From Gnetum montanum (lineage: Eukaryota > Streptophyta > Gnetopsida > Gnetales > Gnetaceae), in the NCBI GenBank assembly GCA_015680685.1, contig MNCI01015680.1, positions 339,303 through 403,302 of the forward strand: DNA of 64,000 nucleotides. Reading direction: 5' to 3'. The notes below the pieces were generated by a model. The model had not been told where the DNA came from, searched no databases, and saw nothing but the letters and a program-made list of their open reading frames with translations. Positions 11,530 through 22,356 of this stretch are shown one piece after another (position 1 is the stretch's first letter; each line of letters opens with the position of its first letter). The translations under genes were made by a program, and so were the position numbers.

Positions 11530-11836
11530 GGGGCTATTGCTTGAAGTTCTTAGGAATTTTCAACTCTTCCCAATAGGTATCATCGTTTGTATCATCAAAG
11601 AGGTGGTGCTGAACTTGTTTAAGTTCATCCATGCTTGTGACATATTCACATGTGAGGCTCTCAGCTAGTTCCATGCAAAGTGTGCTACTTTCTAAATCAA
11701 TGGTTAGCCANCACATGTGAATATGTCACAAGCATGGATGAACTTAAACAAGTTCAGCACCACCTCTTTGATGATACAAACGATGATACCTATTGGGAAG
11801 AGTTGAAAATTCCTAAGAACTTCAAGCAATAGCCCC
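11530..11836 (+). other. Perfect 125-bp inverted repeat bounded by single Ns, probable assembly artefact
   Basis: 11712-11836 is the exact reverse complement of 11530-11654, and the second arm is delimited by the only two Ns seen, at 11711 and 11837. The first arm is in the expected place and orientation in C, matching the segment just upstream of RT in B (35004-35130). The second arm therefore looks like a local duplicate placed backwards during gap closure, not biology. Confidence 0.85.
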
Positions 11837-11879
11837 NGATGGACTAGTGATGTTGCTCTTCTTAAGAGGAAGTAGGTTC

Positions 11880-12160
11880 TAGGTAGTGTACATCTCATGA
11901 AAAATCAAATTAACACTAGAAATTGAATTAAGAAGAGCCCTGCATGTTTCATTCCTAGTAATTTGCAAATAAATTAAAGGACTTCTAGGATCAGCTAATT
12001 TCCTGGGAAGGTTTCTTACATGGATCCATTTAGACATGATATGAGTAAGCATTACAGTATGGATCCTTGGCAGAGTTTTGTTTGAAAGAGGCTTGAAGGA
12101 ATTGGATATGGAGGAAGAGGTAGGAGTAGGGTTGTCAACCATATGTGTAGGTGAAGGCTT
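11880..12160 (-). pseudogene. pol: C aspartic protease remnant
   Basis: Minus-strand open frame at 11879-12142 ends with PRSPLIYLQITRNETCRALL then NSISSVNLIFHEMYTT. The block aligns with the retropepsin active site (A-L-L-D-S-G-S-S-V-N-L-I), with the catalytic aspartate changed to asparagine and glycine to isoleucine. Only the N-terminal half of the protease is visible before the N-bounded artefact. Confidence 0.6.
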
Positions 12161-14582
12161 ATGTGGACTATAGGGTTGAAAGAAAGGTCTTTTCTTTGAT
12201 TGGAAATTTGACCCATTTGATTAATGATTGGGTTGCAAATTAATAGTCCTTGTAGCATTGTGTTGTTGTAATTGAGCAGGCAGTTCACCCTACATTGGTA
12301 GAGTAGGTGGTAGCTATGCAATTGAAGGAGGAGTGTGTGCAAGGATAGGAGAAGGATAATGATAGAGGGTAGCATCCCTTCATTTATGTGGAGATGTAGT
12401 TCAACAATAGTCAGAAGGGTGGTAGTAAGGCTATAACTGAGAAACATAATTGGAAGAGTCATGTGGAGACATGGGTTGTTGAACATGGTAACCATATGGA
12501 TCATGATGCTAGTAAGGGTATTGTTGCCTTGGTAGTGCAAGCACCCATGATTGTGGTTACTGCCATTGTTAGTACTATTCATACAGTTGCAGTGGATCTT
12601 TGCTTGGATAATATGGTTGTTGTTGGTAGAACTACGTGAGATTACCTTGAGGATAAGGTACCCTTCTAGATGTTTGCGTTTGTGTAAGTCATCGATGTAA
12701 GGCATACACCCCAGACTCCTAAAGATGTGACACAATAGGGCAACATCCCTTGGCATGTTCATACTAGCAGACATCATATTCACGATCATCATTTGATTCA
12801 CTATCTACAACCTCTTCTATTGCAACAATTTTACCCTTACCTTTGTAATATTCACTTTTAACTTTTTTGTGCCTCCTACACTCATGATCACTACCTTGTT
12901 CTCAGGATTCTTCAATAATTATAAGGATAGCTTGAAATCTACTATCCATGGAGTCTCTTAATTGATCAACCTTGGTCGTAAGTTCAGATTGGAATTGTTG
13001 AAGTGGCAAGGTTTTTTTATGCATCCCCTCATCAAATACAAATTCATCCTTGCTATCACAAAATCAAACCTCCCACTTGCAAATGGAAGGAGGGTGGTTG
13101 TACTCCTCTACACTTTTCCTTTTTTTTTTTAGTTTTCCCTCCTCTTTAGCTACCTACTTTATTAAACTTTGAACCTTATGGGTAGTTAGTTTTGACAAAC
13201 ACCCTTGGGCATAGACACTAAGGGTTTTCCTCGTTTCATTATGAAGCCTATCTACAATGTGGTGGAGTTGAGCTAATTGAGAAAAATTATGGCCAGGGCA
13301 TTTGTGCATCAAGGCATAGTATCAACCAATGGTGACATCTAAGGGTTTGTGTGCTCCTTGTTTCTACCCTTGAATTTGATTCCTTAAGTTGGATACCCAA
13401 GAGTATGTTTGATATTTATCATTGAACATCTCAAGCATGGTACTCCATTTTTTGATAGATTCTGGTTCTAAGAACTAATACTAATTCTTTGCTTCTTTAA
13501 TGAGTGTTCTAAGAAACAACTTTAGTTTTTTCCATTCATTCTCTATGTTTTGCAAGGCAATATGCATCTCGGAAAGCTTGAAGATGATTCTGTGGATTAG
13601 AGTTATATCCCCTTCAAATTAAGGAATATTTTTCATGTCTAATTATTTGATCCAACTATCTCTCACATGCCTTGTTGAAATTTTGACTACCTCTATGATG
13701 TTAAGAATACTTAGAGTAGCAAATAGAGGCTCATTGAGACCTTGATCATGTGCCCATGATGCCATCTACTACCCCTTTGTTCATGATAATGTGCTTCTCT
13801 TGAATGTCTACATCCTTGATCTTTCCTATCTTGGTGGTCCTTTTGGTTATTGTAGTCTTGTTGGTTATTGTGCTCATTTTGATTACCTCCATCACGATCT
13901 TGCCTTTTACAGCCAAAATCAGAGAAGAAGAAGAAGATGATGAAGGGGAAGAGAAAGGAGAACCAGCACTATCATAGTGCCTGCTACTACCTCTTCAATG
14001 ATCACAACCACGATCATGGTCATACTTCTTGTTTGCATTCCTGTCTTAACTTGCCTCTCTAGATCCTACTTTGTTGTTGGATCCCTTGTTACTAGAATTA
14101 AAATTGTAAACTATGGAGTGTAGATTCTAGTTTTGACCTTCATCATCAAAGTTAAAAAGAGGAGCATCATTAAGTGGAAGATCCCCACTAGCTTGTTGGT
14201 ACAATAGGAATGAAGAATTGTTAACTTCTTTTCCCTTCAAAAGTTCATAACGTTGCTCTAGCTACCAATCTCGTAGCTGTTGTGCTTCAGTTGGTTGATA
14301 ATCTCTAGTGTTGACATCTTCCACAATATATTCCCCATGGAAATCTTGAATACCACATCATGCAAGCATTTGATAGAGCATTGTAGGAGCAACATGATTA
14401 GGCGGTAACACAATGTTGCCCTTCATGTCACACCACTGTAGCTATTCATCCTGGTGTAAGATGAAGGTGAAGTTTGACACATACTCATTAGGATGAGTAT
14501 ATGTAATTTGGTACTATTGAGGATTTAATGGATGAGCATTATCAAGCTTGGATGGAGAAGCACTCCTATGAGAAGAAGACAT
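12161..14582 (-). pseudogene. gag: C gag (Athila-like)
   Basis: The start is ATG 14582-14580 (MSSSHRSASPSKLDN), 140 bases after the primer site. An early block reads THPNEYVSNFTFILHQDE, matching B (AHPDEYVSGFTFALHQEE). A serine-rich run near 13930 is followed by the capsid block (NPQNHLQAFRDAYCL, about 13520-13560). The C-terminal third (12160-12700) is rich in P, Q and Y (YPQG, QQQPYYPS, LQPYYHPSD). Several stops occur. The 249-codon open frame at 12052-12801 is a shadow of this P/Q-rich part. Confidence 0.7.
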
Positions 14583-14722
14583 TGTCAACTAGCAAAAAAA
14601 AAATCACAGTGTGCTCTGAGAATTTGATGTAGTAGTTGTAACACAAGACATGACTCTCAAGTCCATTCTAATAATTTAAATACTTTCACTAGATCCTAGA
14701 TAGCACAAAAATAACAAAAAAT

Positions 14723-14740
14723 TCCCCAGCAACAGTGCCA
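14723..14740 (-). promoter_or_regulatory. C primer-binding site (tRNA-Asp type)
   Basis: Minus strand TGGCACTGTTGCTGGGGA, one base from the LTR end. It differs from the common plant site TGGCGCCGTTGCCGGGGA at three positions, all C-to-T or G-to-A changes. Confidence 0.8.
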
Positions 14741-14741
14741 A

Positions 14742-15615
14742 TGATGAGCAGCGAGCTACCCCTACACCCAACCATATGAATCACTAAGGCATTATCTGAA
14801 ATCTAGTCAAATTCTGTGGACCTATAGTTATCTCATACACTAGTTCTTCTAGGAAGTGAAATGGCATTGAGAATGTTTGTTGTCTTCCCAACTACACTTG
14901 TGGGGCTCAAGGGTATGGTTTAAGTGTAATTGAGGTATGTGAATTTTTATCATTTTATGTTTTATGGATGTAGTTGCCTACAACAAGAATAAAGGGTAGA
15001 GTAGATTGAAACTAATGTCTATTGCCTAGCTAGCCTAACACAAGTAACCATCCCACTTTCTTGAACACATCCTAAACACATATAGCACTACTGGGCTACC
15101 AAATGTTAAGTGTTGCTAGGTTATCAAGCACTATATGAATGCTCAAAGCGGTCATGCTCGTGTTCATTAATTCTTGAAAATAAATTGCTTAATCAAATGC
15201 ATTAAAGTAAAGAATAAGAAAGTAGAATGTATTAAAGAAAATATTAAGCTATTTTCAGTGCTACAAGGATTGTCAAAAGAGTTTATTTTATTGTCATCAC
15301 ACTACTGTGCTTAGGTACATCAGTGCTCAAAAAAGAACCATACACACTTTGGACTCCTTTTGTAGGCACTCAGAAAATATTCTAACTCTGAGGAAAATAA
15401 ACTGCAAGAGCTTTACTACCTTACTTGAAAATTGAAACTAAATCTATTCAAAACTAGCTCAAAATGGGATCCTAAGCATGATATTTATAGACTTGGGGAA
15501 TATACCTTGATGTTGGATATCCAACATTGAATATAGGCCTCTTGTTGCATGGGCGATGTTATAGCCCCAACGTCGCATACTTGACATCATGGTTGATACA
15601 AATGGTGGTTCGTCA
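14742..15615 (-). repeat. C 5-prime LTR
   Basis: 874 bp, homologous to 5763-6596. On the minus strand a TATA box (GTCTATAAATAT) lies at 15481-15492, with a palindrome-rich U3 (GATGTTGGAT, GACGTTGGGG) upstream at 15505-15590. Confidence 0.8.
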
Positions 15616-16687
15616 TAGCAGTTATGTTGTAAGTGCCATACGTTACATAGAGAATGTGGTGGAAGTGGCAGACATAGGCATTAAAGGGCATCATCAGCAA
15701 TGATCTATAAAGAGGACAATGGGAAGCAACTAGAGGACATCAGCCTTCCCCCTCTTCTCCTACTAGAAAACACAAGGAAATTGAATTCTCATTGACTAGT
15801 GGATAGTAGTTAGAGGATGGTTATGATGGCCTCTCTTAGTCAGCAATGGGCAAGTAGCCTCTCTCAGTCAGCGGTTAGCAGCCAGCTATGCATGTGGTAG
15901 TAGGAGAACCAACAACAACAACTGCGCATGGCTACCCCATAGTGGTAGTATCAACAGTGGCACGTGGCTTCTCCATGGTGATGGCATCAAAGTGGTAGAC
16001 AAGGACAACAACAAGCGGCATAACTAGTGTGAACAGCCACCAATGGATAGCGGAATGCTATTGTGATTCATCAGCAAACAACAATCGTGTAGTGTAGGTA
16101 ACATGCGATGGTGGTGCACAAATGACAGAGGCACATGTGTTTGTAGCTATAGTGGTAGCGTACGTGGTGGTCGGTGGCATGAACAACATGTGGTGCAACA
16201 CTGAAAATGAAGGAAGAGGATGAGGTAGTGCATTCTTGCAATGGGGTTGATCTCTCTCTTCCTATCTTGGTAGCATGTCACTAATGTGTAGCAGAGGCAA
16301 CATCAATAACATGATAGTGCATCAAGGAGCTACGCACCTCAACGAATGGTAGGTGGAGCACAACAGTTAGCCATGATGGCACATGTCAACAATGAACAAT
16401 GGATGACAATAGTAGCTATAGTGCATTCCTATGCAGTGGGGTTTTCTTCTTGGCAGTGAATGCCATTAGTAGCAACAACGCTGTGAGAAGTGATAGTGAA
16501 TGACAACAAACAATGGCAGGGTGATGACAAGCTGTAAAATCCCCATTTAATTGTTTAATGTCACATAGCCCTCTCCAACTAAGATGATTCTTGGGTTTTC
16601 GTACCCATACAAGAGGAGCCCTAGGAAATAGTCTCCCTCAATGAGTTTTTTCTAGGTGTTGATGTATCCAAAATTTAACCATGAACA
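15616..16687 (+). repeat. A1 3-prime LTR, right part
   Basis: Starts at the C target site TAGCA (15616-15620). 16428-16687 matches the A1 5-prime LTR segment. 15660-16420 is a GC-richer, degenerate GTGG/AACAAC-type simple-sequence stretch without coding content. The LTR ends CATGAACA at 16687; AGAGG (16688-16692) would be the right target-site flank. Confidence 0.65.
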
Positions 16688-16870
16688 AGAGGTAGTTAAT
16701 GGATCTTCCTTACTTCCTACTTTGAATTGTAAGAGGGTATTCACATTTGCATCTTAAGATGAAGATGAAGATGAAGCCATAGAAGCAGAAGAAGAAATGA
16801 AAATAGAAGTAGCTGATCCCAACCAAAAAGCAAAAGCATAGAGAAGCAGCACTACAATCACCATTGCCAT
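16688..16870 (-). pseudogene. 5-prime fragment of an LRR-protein-like gene
   Basis: On the minus strand, ATG at 16870 is preceded by an in-frame TGA and opens a hydrophobic leader (MAMVIVVLLLYAFAFWLGSA), typical of a signal peptide. A serine-rich stretch ends in one TAA stop in a TCATCT repeat. The frame then continues DANVNTLLQFKVGSKEDPLT, resembling the N-terminal cap of plant leucine-rich-repeat receptor-like proteins (D-x-x-x-L-L-x-F-K...D-P). The frame is cut exactly where the A1 LTR ends (61 codons visible). A TATA box lies about 100 bp upstream. The LRR assignment rests on a short motif; another secreted protein is possible. Confidence 0.45.
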
Positions 16871-16965
16871 GACTTTTCCTCATTTGATGTGTATTGCTAA
16901 TGCCATTGCCATATTTAATTTTCTTGAGAAACTCTGGTGTAGCCAAAATTAAGTATGTGGAACAA

Positions 16966-16975
16966 CTTTATATAC
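16966..16975 (-). promoter_or_regulatory. TATA box of the LRR-like gene fragment
   Basis: Minus strand GTATATAAAG, about 96 bp upstream of the ATG at 16870, a normal distance for a plant promoter plus short leader. Confidence 0.4.
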
Positions 16976-17279
16976 ACCAAGGCAATGGTGATGTAGCTAA
17001 AAAGGGTGAATTAGGGCTTGTAAATTAAACTTTTATCATTATGGAAAATTTTCTAGTTCATACAAATGCTGTGGGTGATGGTGTGGTTAGTGGAGTGTTT
17101 TTGTCAAAGTCTTTTAGACTTGGAATAGCACCAAGAGAGAGATTCTCAAGTCTTTTTAACATATTATTATTGAAGATGCTTTTGTCAAAGTCTTCAACAA
17201 AGTCATTGATTATCATGACATTCACATAGAGATAATAGCATGAAAAATTGAGCACTATTTTTGCCACCATTCAAACTTT

Positions 17280-17960
17280 AAAAATTGTATTTAAAGGTGA
17301 AAGTGATGTCAGCATATAAGGTAATTAAAGTAATTGGATTGTATGATCCTTAACTTTTCTATTGATGCTACATTCATCACATAACAACAAAGGTGATATT
17401 TATAAAATTGGATGTGACGTGATAGATAAGGTAATATAGAACACTAATAAGAATGATGAAGCTGAATGTAAAGTAGAATACAATGGAATTGGAGGGAAGG
17501 ATAATGTGGGACTTTTCTATTTTGAACAATTGACCTTATCTTGATATAATAACAAAAAATATGATGATGATGAAATTGAATGTGATGTAATAGATAATGT
17601 AATATAGAATAGGAGTAAGGATAATGAAGTTGAACTTGACGTAGGGTATAAAGCAACTAGAGTAACAAATTTTATAATTCTAACTTTTCTATGTTGAATG
17701 ATTGACTCTATATCAATTAGATGACAATAAACATGATAATGGAATTAAATGCAATGTGCTGATGTGATATGATATAATAGTGATAAAGTTGTATGTAATG
17801 TGGGGCATAAGACAATTAGAGTAAAAACATTTCTAATCCTAACTTTTATCTATTGATAATTAATACTATGTTGATAAGATCACAATAAAGATAATGATAA
17901 AATTAACTATGATGTGATAGGAGTAATTATAGGAATGTTAAGAAATATTAAGACTTTTGT
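17280..17960 (+). repeat. Degenerate ~160-bp tandem repeat, four units
   Basis: The landmark (T/G)(A/G)ACTTTTCTAT recurs at about 17351, 17511, 17682 and 17839 (the last as AACTTTTATCTATTG). Each unit also carries GATGTGA(T/C)(G/A)TGATAGAT-like, AATATAGAA-like and GCAA/CAATTAGAGTAA segments. No protein-coding signal is seen. Function unknown. Confidence 0.6.
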
Positions 17961-19090
17961 CTACCAAGTAAAATGTTTAAATTGATATGATAACAATAGT
18001 GGTGAAGATGAATGACACAAATTTGCCTCTATTACATGACCAATGGAAAAGATAAACTAATAAAAATATTTTTTGGTAATAGATAACATCAAGTAACATG
18101 TTTCTATATTGGTAGCATAGCTACTAGAAAGAGATGTCAATATTGAGTTTTGAATTCAACATCTTCAAGTACAATGTTATATGAAATAACTATCTAACTA
18201 ATAACCAAGACTTAATATTATGAAACTAAAACTAAAACTCTATATAAAAATATTATAAATATAGCCCCTCAAATAAAAGAATAAACTCTATTATATTAAA
18301 AGAAGATGGAAAAGATAATTCACCTATAAATGTACATCAAAGTTTGGATTATGAAAATATCTATTTGTACTATTTTAGATTGTTGATTTTTTTTTGAAAT
18401 AAGAAGATTCAAAAGAATTTTTTATATTATAGATTTTTTTAGTTGCCCTATTTATCAAATGATGTTGGAGGCTCAACAGTAAAAAGACTATTTTTTATTT
18501 TGTAGTTGTGATATCTTTGCAATCTACATGAGTTTTCAATTGACCTTAGGCTTCTTGGAAAGCTTATTCTATATTCTATAAGCCTATAAAATTTTAGATC
18601 AATTGGAATTTATTTAATGATTCAGATTTGGCCTCAAAAAGGGGTCTTGAATAAAATTGTTCAGTATCCAAGATAGAATTTGATGATTTAGGAGATAAAT
18701 ACCTTTGCAATTCAAGAGAGTTATATAATGAGTAAACACTTGATACAAATCTCTTTCAACAATATACCAATCTAAAATATTTGGATTTGATTAAGTTTCT
18801 TTGATGATTGAAATTGATCATAAAAAGTATTCTTAAATGTGATTTTTAGACTTTTTGAAATGCAATGAAGTATGATGATGCATGGAACCTTAATGAATTG
18901 GTGAATGTTGATGAATGTGATAAATGATCAATTTATGAATAAGTAATGAATTTGATAAATCTGAAGAGAAATTGTGTAATCGCTTATTAATTAAAGTACA
19001 ACATAGTATGCCTATGTATATATCGGAATTTGATGGGACCATTATAACTAACAAAGGGACAAGTCTAATTTCATGAAAAAATGGGATAGA
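17961..19090 (+). other. Unassigned AT-rich sequence
   Basis: No gene, LTR or clear repeat recognised. 18490-18640 reads like ordinary plant intron or intergenic sequence. Confidence 0.4.
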
Positions 19091-19135
19091 AATTGAAGAA
19101 ACATGTAAGATTAAGGTCATTCTACTATAGCAAAG

Positions 19136-20330
19136 GTCCATGATCATGAAGAGGAGAAATCAACTCACCTCAAGGAGGTGGAATCATTTTTGCCAATACT
19201 ACAATCACTAGATGAAATTGAGGCAAGGATCAATAAGATGATGGAATGAATACATGAAAAATGTGGAGAACATGCCAACACTATTAGAGGTAGAACCATG
19301 ATGAACCAAGAAGCATGATAGAACACCCTTAGACAATCGGAAAGAAGGTTTGAAGAGAATAAGAACTCAATTGCTAATCATACGTATCAATGTAACCTTT
19401 GCCTATACGATCATCCCAAAGGTCAATCCCTAATCTTGTTACATTTACATGAGCATTAGGGAGGAATGTTACATCCAAAGTTCATAGAGAAATACCATGT
19501 TTAGTCACAGTGGCCAAAATTTTAGTCATGGGGGAGGCCACCCTCAAACTGGTCACACCCTTCATACCATTCAAACCCAAGTGCTTATCAAGTTTAGCAT
19601 CCTATTTCCCCAACTAGATCAACATCCTCTATCTCACCACATTGTTATCATTCTCCTAAGTACTATCAACCCATGTCCTCTCCCACAAGATCAACACCTC
19701 ATGTTCCTTGAACTTCTACTTACCCTCGATATTCTCATCCTTCACCTCCTTCTACATCGCCACCAATAGTACCAGCAGGTTTTGCACCACAACACCAACC
19801 CACGAACATTACTTGTGCTACTACTATCAATAGCAGTGGAGGTTCTTCACAACGTCAAAAGCATTATTTTTCTTGAGCATGATCGAAGAAAGGGATAGCA
19901 CAGTTCTGAGACCATTGCATCCTCTCACTCAGCACAAGTTCAACACTGTGGGGCATCTTTCTCCTCAAATACAATGCCTCGTGTTATCTTATCAGGGCCA
20001 TCAATAAATACTCCAACTACCATACGGCCCAATGAATACAACCAAATAGGGAGACATATTGATCATTTCATACCATCTTATGGTCAAGGGTGCCATAGTT
20101 GGTCAACTCCATATTAATTAACCACATCTTCTAACTTGCCTCACTATGTCAACTTTAATACAGTGTGTGCACCCCAATTTGGGTACATTGCAACCACCAC
20201 ATCAAAAGACACCTAGTAGTTTGGATATGACTAGGTCATAATATTTTCAACATGCATGGATCCAGACCTTCCATTTATTAATTGTCACCATGATCAAAAA
20301 TTTAGTCATGTAGGATATCCTCCATTTTAA
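19136..20330 (+). pseudogene. gag: D1 gag, C-terminal part
   Basis: Begins in a coiled-coil-like stretch (SLDEIEARINKMME) matching E (SINELEARIDKMWK). A segment LCLYDHPKG...LLHLHEH...HPKFIEKY follows, then a P/S/Y-rich region with SPKYYQPMSSP and GFAPQHQPTNITCATT, matching E (SPKYHQPATSS, GLAPQHQ). After a frame change the reading continues to KFSHVGYPPF and stop at 20328. The protein has several stops. The gag tail runs straight into the position occupied by the post-pol tract in B and C. Confidence 0.6.
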
Positions 20331-21438
20331 TGAGTGAACTTAATAAATGTTTTTCCTTTTCTTTAATTTTACAATTTTTTATTTTCCAATATTTCATCTT
20401 TCAATTTTTTGTTGTATATTTTTATTTTTTTCATGTTTTTATTTATTATTTTATCTTTTTTATCTTTTTATGGGTAATCTCATCTATGAATAAAACACTC
20501 ATGTGACTCACTGGTTGAGGTGTTGTTCTATGATATCAAGTCTTGGGTGACTAATTATTTGGATAGTGAGCCCACCACATCCACCCAACCATTCTATTAA
20601 TAAGAGGTTCTACTTTGGGTACGATGATATTCTTGTCATCATAAAAACTTAAAAGTAATTCTGTGCTCATTATGCCTAGAGAAAAAGTTGATGGAATAGG
20701 ATAGAATGGCCAGGGTGTGACATCAAGGGGGCTTGTGGATTCTCTTTGGTGACATCTATAGGAGTTATCATGCAACCTGGTTGCACTAAGATCCTTCTAG
20801 ATATAATGAAAAATGGGAGTAAGAGTAATAAAGGCACTCAATAACGCAACCCAATGCTATTCTAGGGGATCCCACTGGAAAGACATGCACCCATGCCTGA
20901 AGGTAGGCATCTTCTTTGGAGTATGCATAAAAATAAAGAGAGAAAAGAAGAAGCGAGAGTATGCCAAAGTGGCCAAACAAAAAGAAACAAAAAGATCAAT
21001 ACAAATGTGCTGCAAAGAAATTTCAAATCACTCCTCCCTTGAATGAAATGCCAAGTGATCGTATGCTTTACTCTCATGATACTCTTATGGTTGTCCATCA
21101 TGGGATGAAATGATGCAATGTCACTGATTAGAGGAATGGACTTAGTTTTGATTTTGGAGCAACAAGCTAATGACACATTAATCATGTCCTACACTCAGGA
21201 TTCATTGTTCCCTATGTTAGTTACCTCATGTCCTAATCTCTGCAATCCCTTCTACAATTCACCTCATCTCATTGTTCATGAATTTGTGACTCGTATCTTG
21301 TGTATCATTGAACTCATACCTCATTACGGTATTATCTACATGTGTGTGCTTTTTGGAATTGGTGTGGATTACATTTCACTCTTTTAGTGCCTATGGACAT
21401 TTTCAGGTATGGTTACATAAGGGCATCATAGGTAGGAA

Positions 21439-21461
21439 CCTACTTTGGGGAGGACCCACTT
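21439..21461 (+). other. Conserved noncoding 23-nt core, copy in D1
   Basis: Identical over 23 bases to the cores in B and E (starts CCTACTTTGGGG, ends GACCCACTT), preceded by GGGCATCATAGG. Confidence 0.7.
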
Positions 21462-21767
21462 GCATAATCTTTGTAATTTACACTCATTACACATCATCAT
21501 CACCTCATTTTATACCCTCCATTTACTACATTACCAATGTTATTCTTTCCTTTATCATCCTTCTAATTCAAACATTCCTATGCACCAAAACATGTCCTTT
21601 TTCCTCATCCTATTCATGAATTTCATTGCCAGATTCTACCCCATTATACTTTTGATGCTTCTGGTCTATTCAATGTTACCTTAGACCTTTCAAATTAACC
21701 TCATATTCTTAATTTTTGGCCTTGGAAATTTAGAAATTCATTAATTTTTCCAAGTACTTATTTTCAA

Positions 21768-21965
21768 TGGATCATGATATCGGGTACCCGATATTGGGTC
21801 CAACACAATATCGGGTCTGTGCTATTGGGTATGCGATATCATGTCCATAAAAACTATATATATGGAGCTCCCCACACATGTCAACGTCATTTTGCAATGT
21901 TCATGGAAGGGGATTTTTTCAAATATTCTTCCATGAATTTGCTAGCTTATGAACCTATCCTTTAA
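21768..21965 (+). repeat. Orphan U3/promoter fragment of an Athila-like LTR (L)
   Basis: TGGATCATGATATCGGG starts a cluster of five GATATC-type motifs (21774-21840), followed by a TATA box (ACTATATATATGG, 21853-21866). This is the motif and order of K, D2 and B LTRs. No matching LTR end or flanking duplication is seen, so it is a truncated piece. Confidence 0.45.
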
Positions 21966-22037
21966 ACATCCATAGCTTACTCACTAACACTCTGATTTCT
22001 GTTCCGATTGAACCTACCTAAACTCGGAGTATTCAAC

Positions 22038-22057
22038 TTAGTCATGGGGGAAGGGTA
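22038..22057 (+). promoter_or_regulatory. D2 internal polypurine-like tract
   Basis: TTAGTCATGGGGGAAGGGTA, close to the post-pol tract of B and C (TTAGTCATGGGGGAG). About 310 bp upstream of the splice acceptor. Confidence 0.45.
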
Positions 22058-22356
22058 TGCTCCAAGTTGTGCATAATTTTTTCAAAATTCATTATTTCCT
22101 GAAGGATATCATAAAGGTTAAATGACCATAAAAATGTTAAACATGTTGTAAAATCAATTTTATCTCTTCACCCACACCATGGAAATTAGATTTTGGAGCC
22201 ACCTAATCGAATTGGGCCCAATATCAAAAATTTTAGGGGAAATTCTCATAAAATTCTCTAACTCTGGATCACACTAAATAAGACATGAATTTATTAAAGG
22301 AAAAAAGTAAGGTATAAATCAAATTTGTAAGTAACCTTACTAATAGTCGGACCCGT

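Larger units (their letters stand above)
5763..15615 (-). mobile_element. Athila-like Ty3/gypsy element C, complete but decayed
   Basis: A full-length minus-strand element inside the A1 3-prime LTR. Its LTRs (5763-6596 and 14742-15615) are clearly homologous and both start TGATGAGC on the plus strand. A primer site matching tRNA-Asp sits next to the right LTR, and a polypurine tract next to the left one. The flanks TAGCG (5758-5762) and TAGCA (15616-15620) form a 5-bp target-site duplication with one mismatch. gag, protease, RT, RNase H and integrase are recognisable in order on the minus strand, all with stops. Confidence 0.85.
211..16687 (+). mobile_element. Tat-like Ty3/gypsy element A1, decayed, with nested element C
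   Basis: Two LTR segments (211-469 and 16428-16687) are recognisably the same sequence, about 260 bp each, both ending in ...AACA. Between them are a primer-binding region, gag, protease, the C-terminal end of an archaeal-type RNase H and the integrase C-terminus, all with stop codons. The reverse transcriptase, Ty3-type RNase H and integrase core have been deleted. The LTR probably starts TGTTGATG at 5401 and ends CATCAACA, giving a terminal inverted repeat. Removing element C leaves an LTR of about 1.4 kb. The element interrupts an LRR-like gene fragment on its right. Its left end is outside the window. Confidence 0.7.
19090..21700 (+). mobile_element. D1: Athila-like gag joined directly to post-pol module, no pol
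   Basis: A 5-prime truncated fragment. 19136-20330 is the C-terminal part of a gag homologous to that of E. It is followed at once by the T-rich post-pol sequence and by module M (20480-21500), which matches B 38400-39400 (for example GTGAGCCCACCACATCCACCC versus GTGAGTCCACATCATCCACCC) and carries the conserved 23-nt core. There is no protease, RT, RNase H or integrase between gag and module M. E has the same arrangement. Confidence 0.6.

Noticed and set aside
12052-12801. 249-codon minus-strand ORF, the longest in the first third of the window
   Set aside because: It is a shadow frame of the P/Q-rich gag C-terminus of C and overlaps the protease; composition is odd (L, H, N, S) and no homology is seen.
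16710-16946. 78-codon minus-strand ORF starting TTG
   Set aside because: It overlaps the signal-peptide frame of the LRR-like fragment in another frame and starts without ATG.
19521-19540. TTTTAGTCATGGGGGAGGCC, looking like a polypurine tract in D1
   Set aside because: It lies inside the gag reading and aligns with CAATCATGGGAAAGGCC in E gag, so it is coding sequence that happens to resemble the tract.
21118-21684. Three overlapping plus-strand ORFs of 79-103 codons in module M of D1
   Set aside because: Not conserved as ORFs in the matching regions of B, C or E, which share only noncoding blocks.
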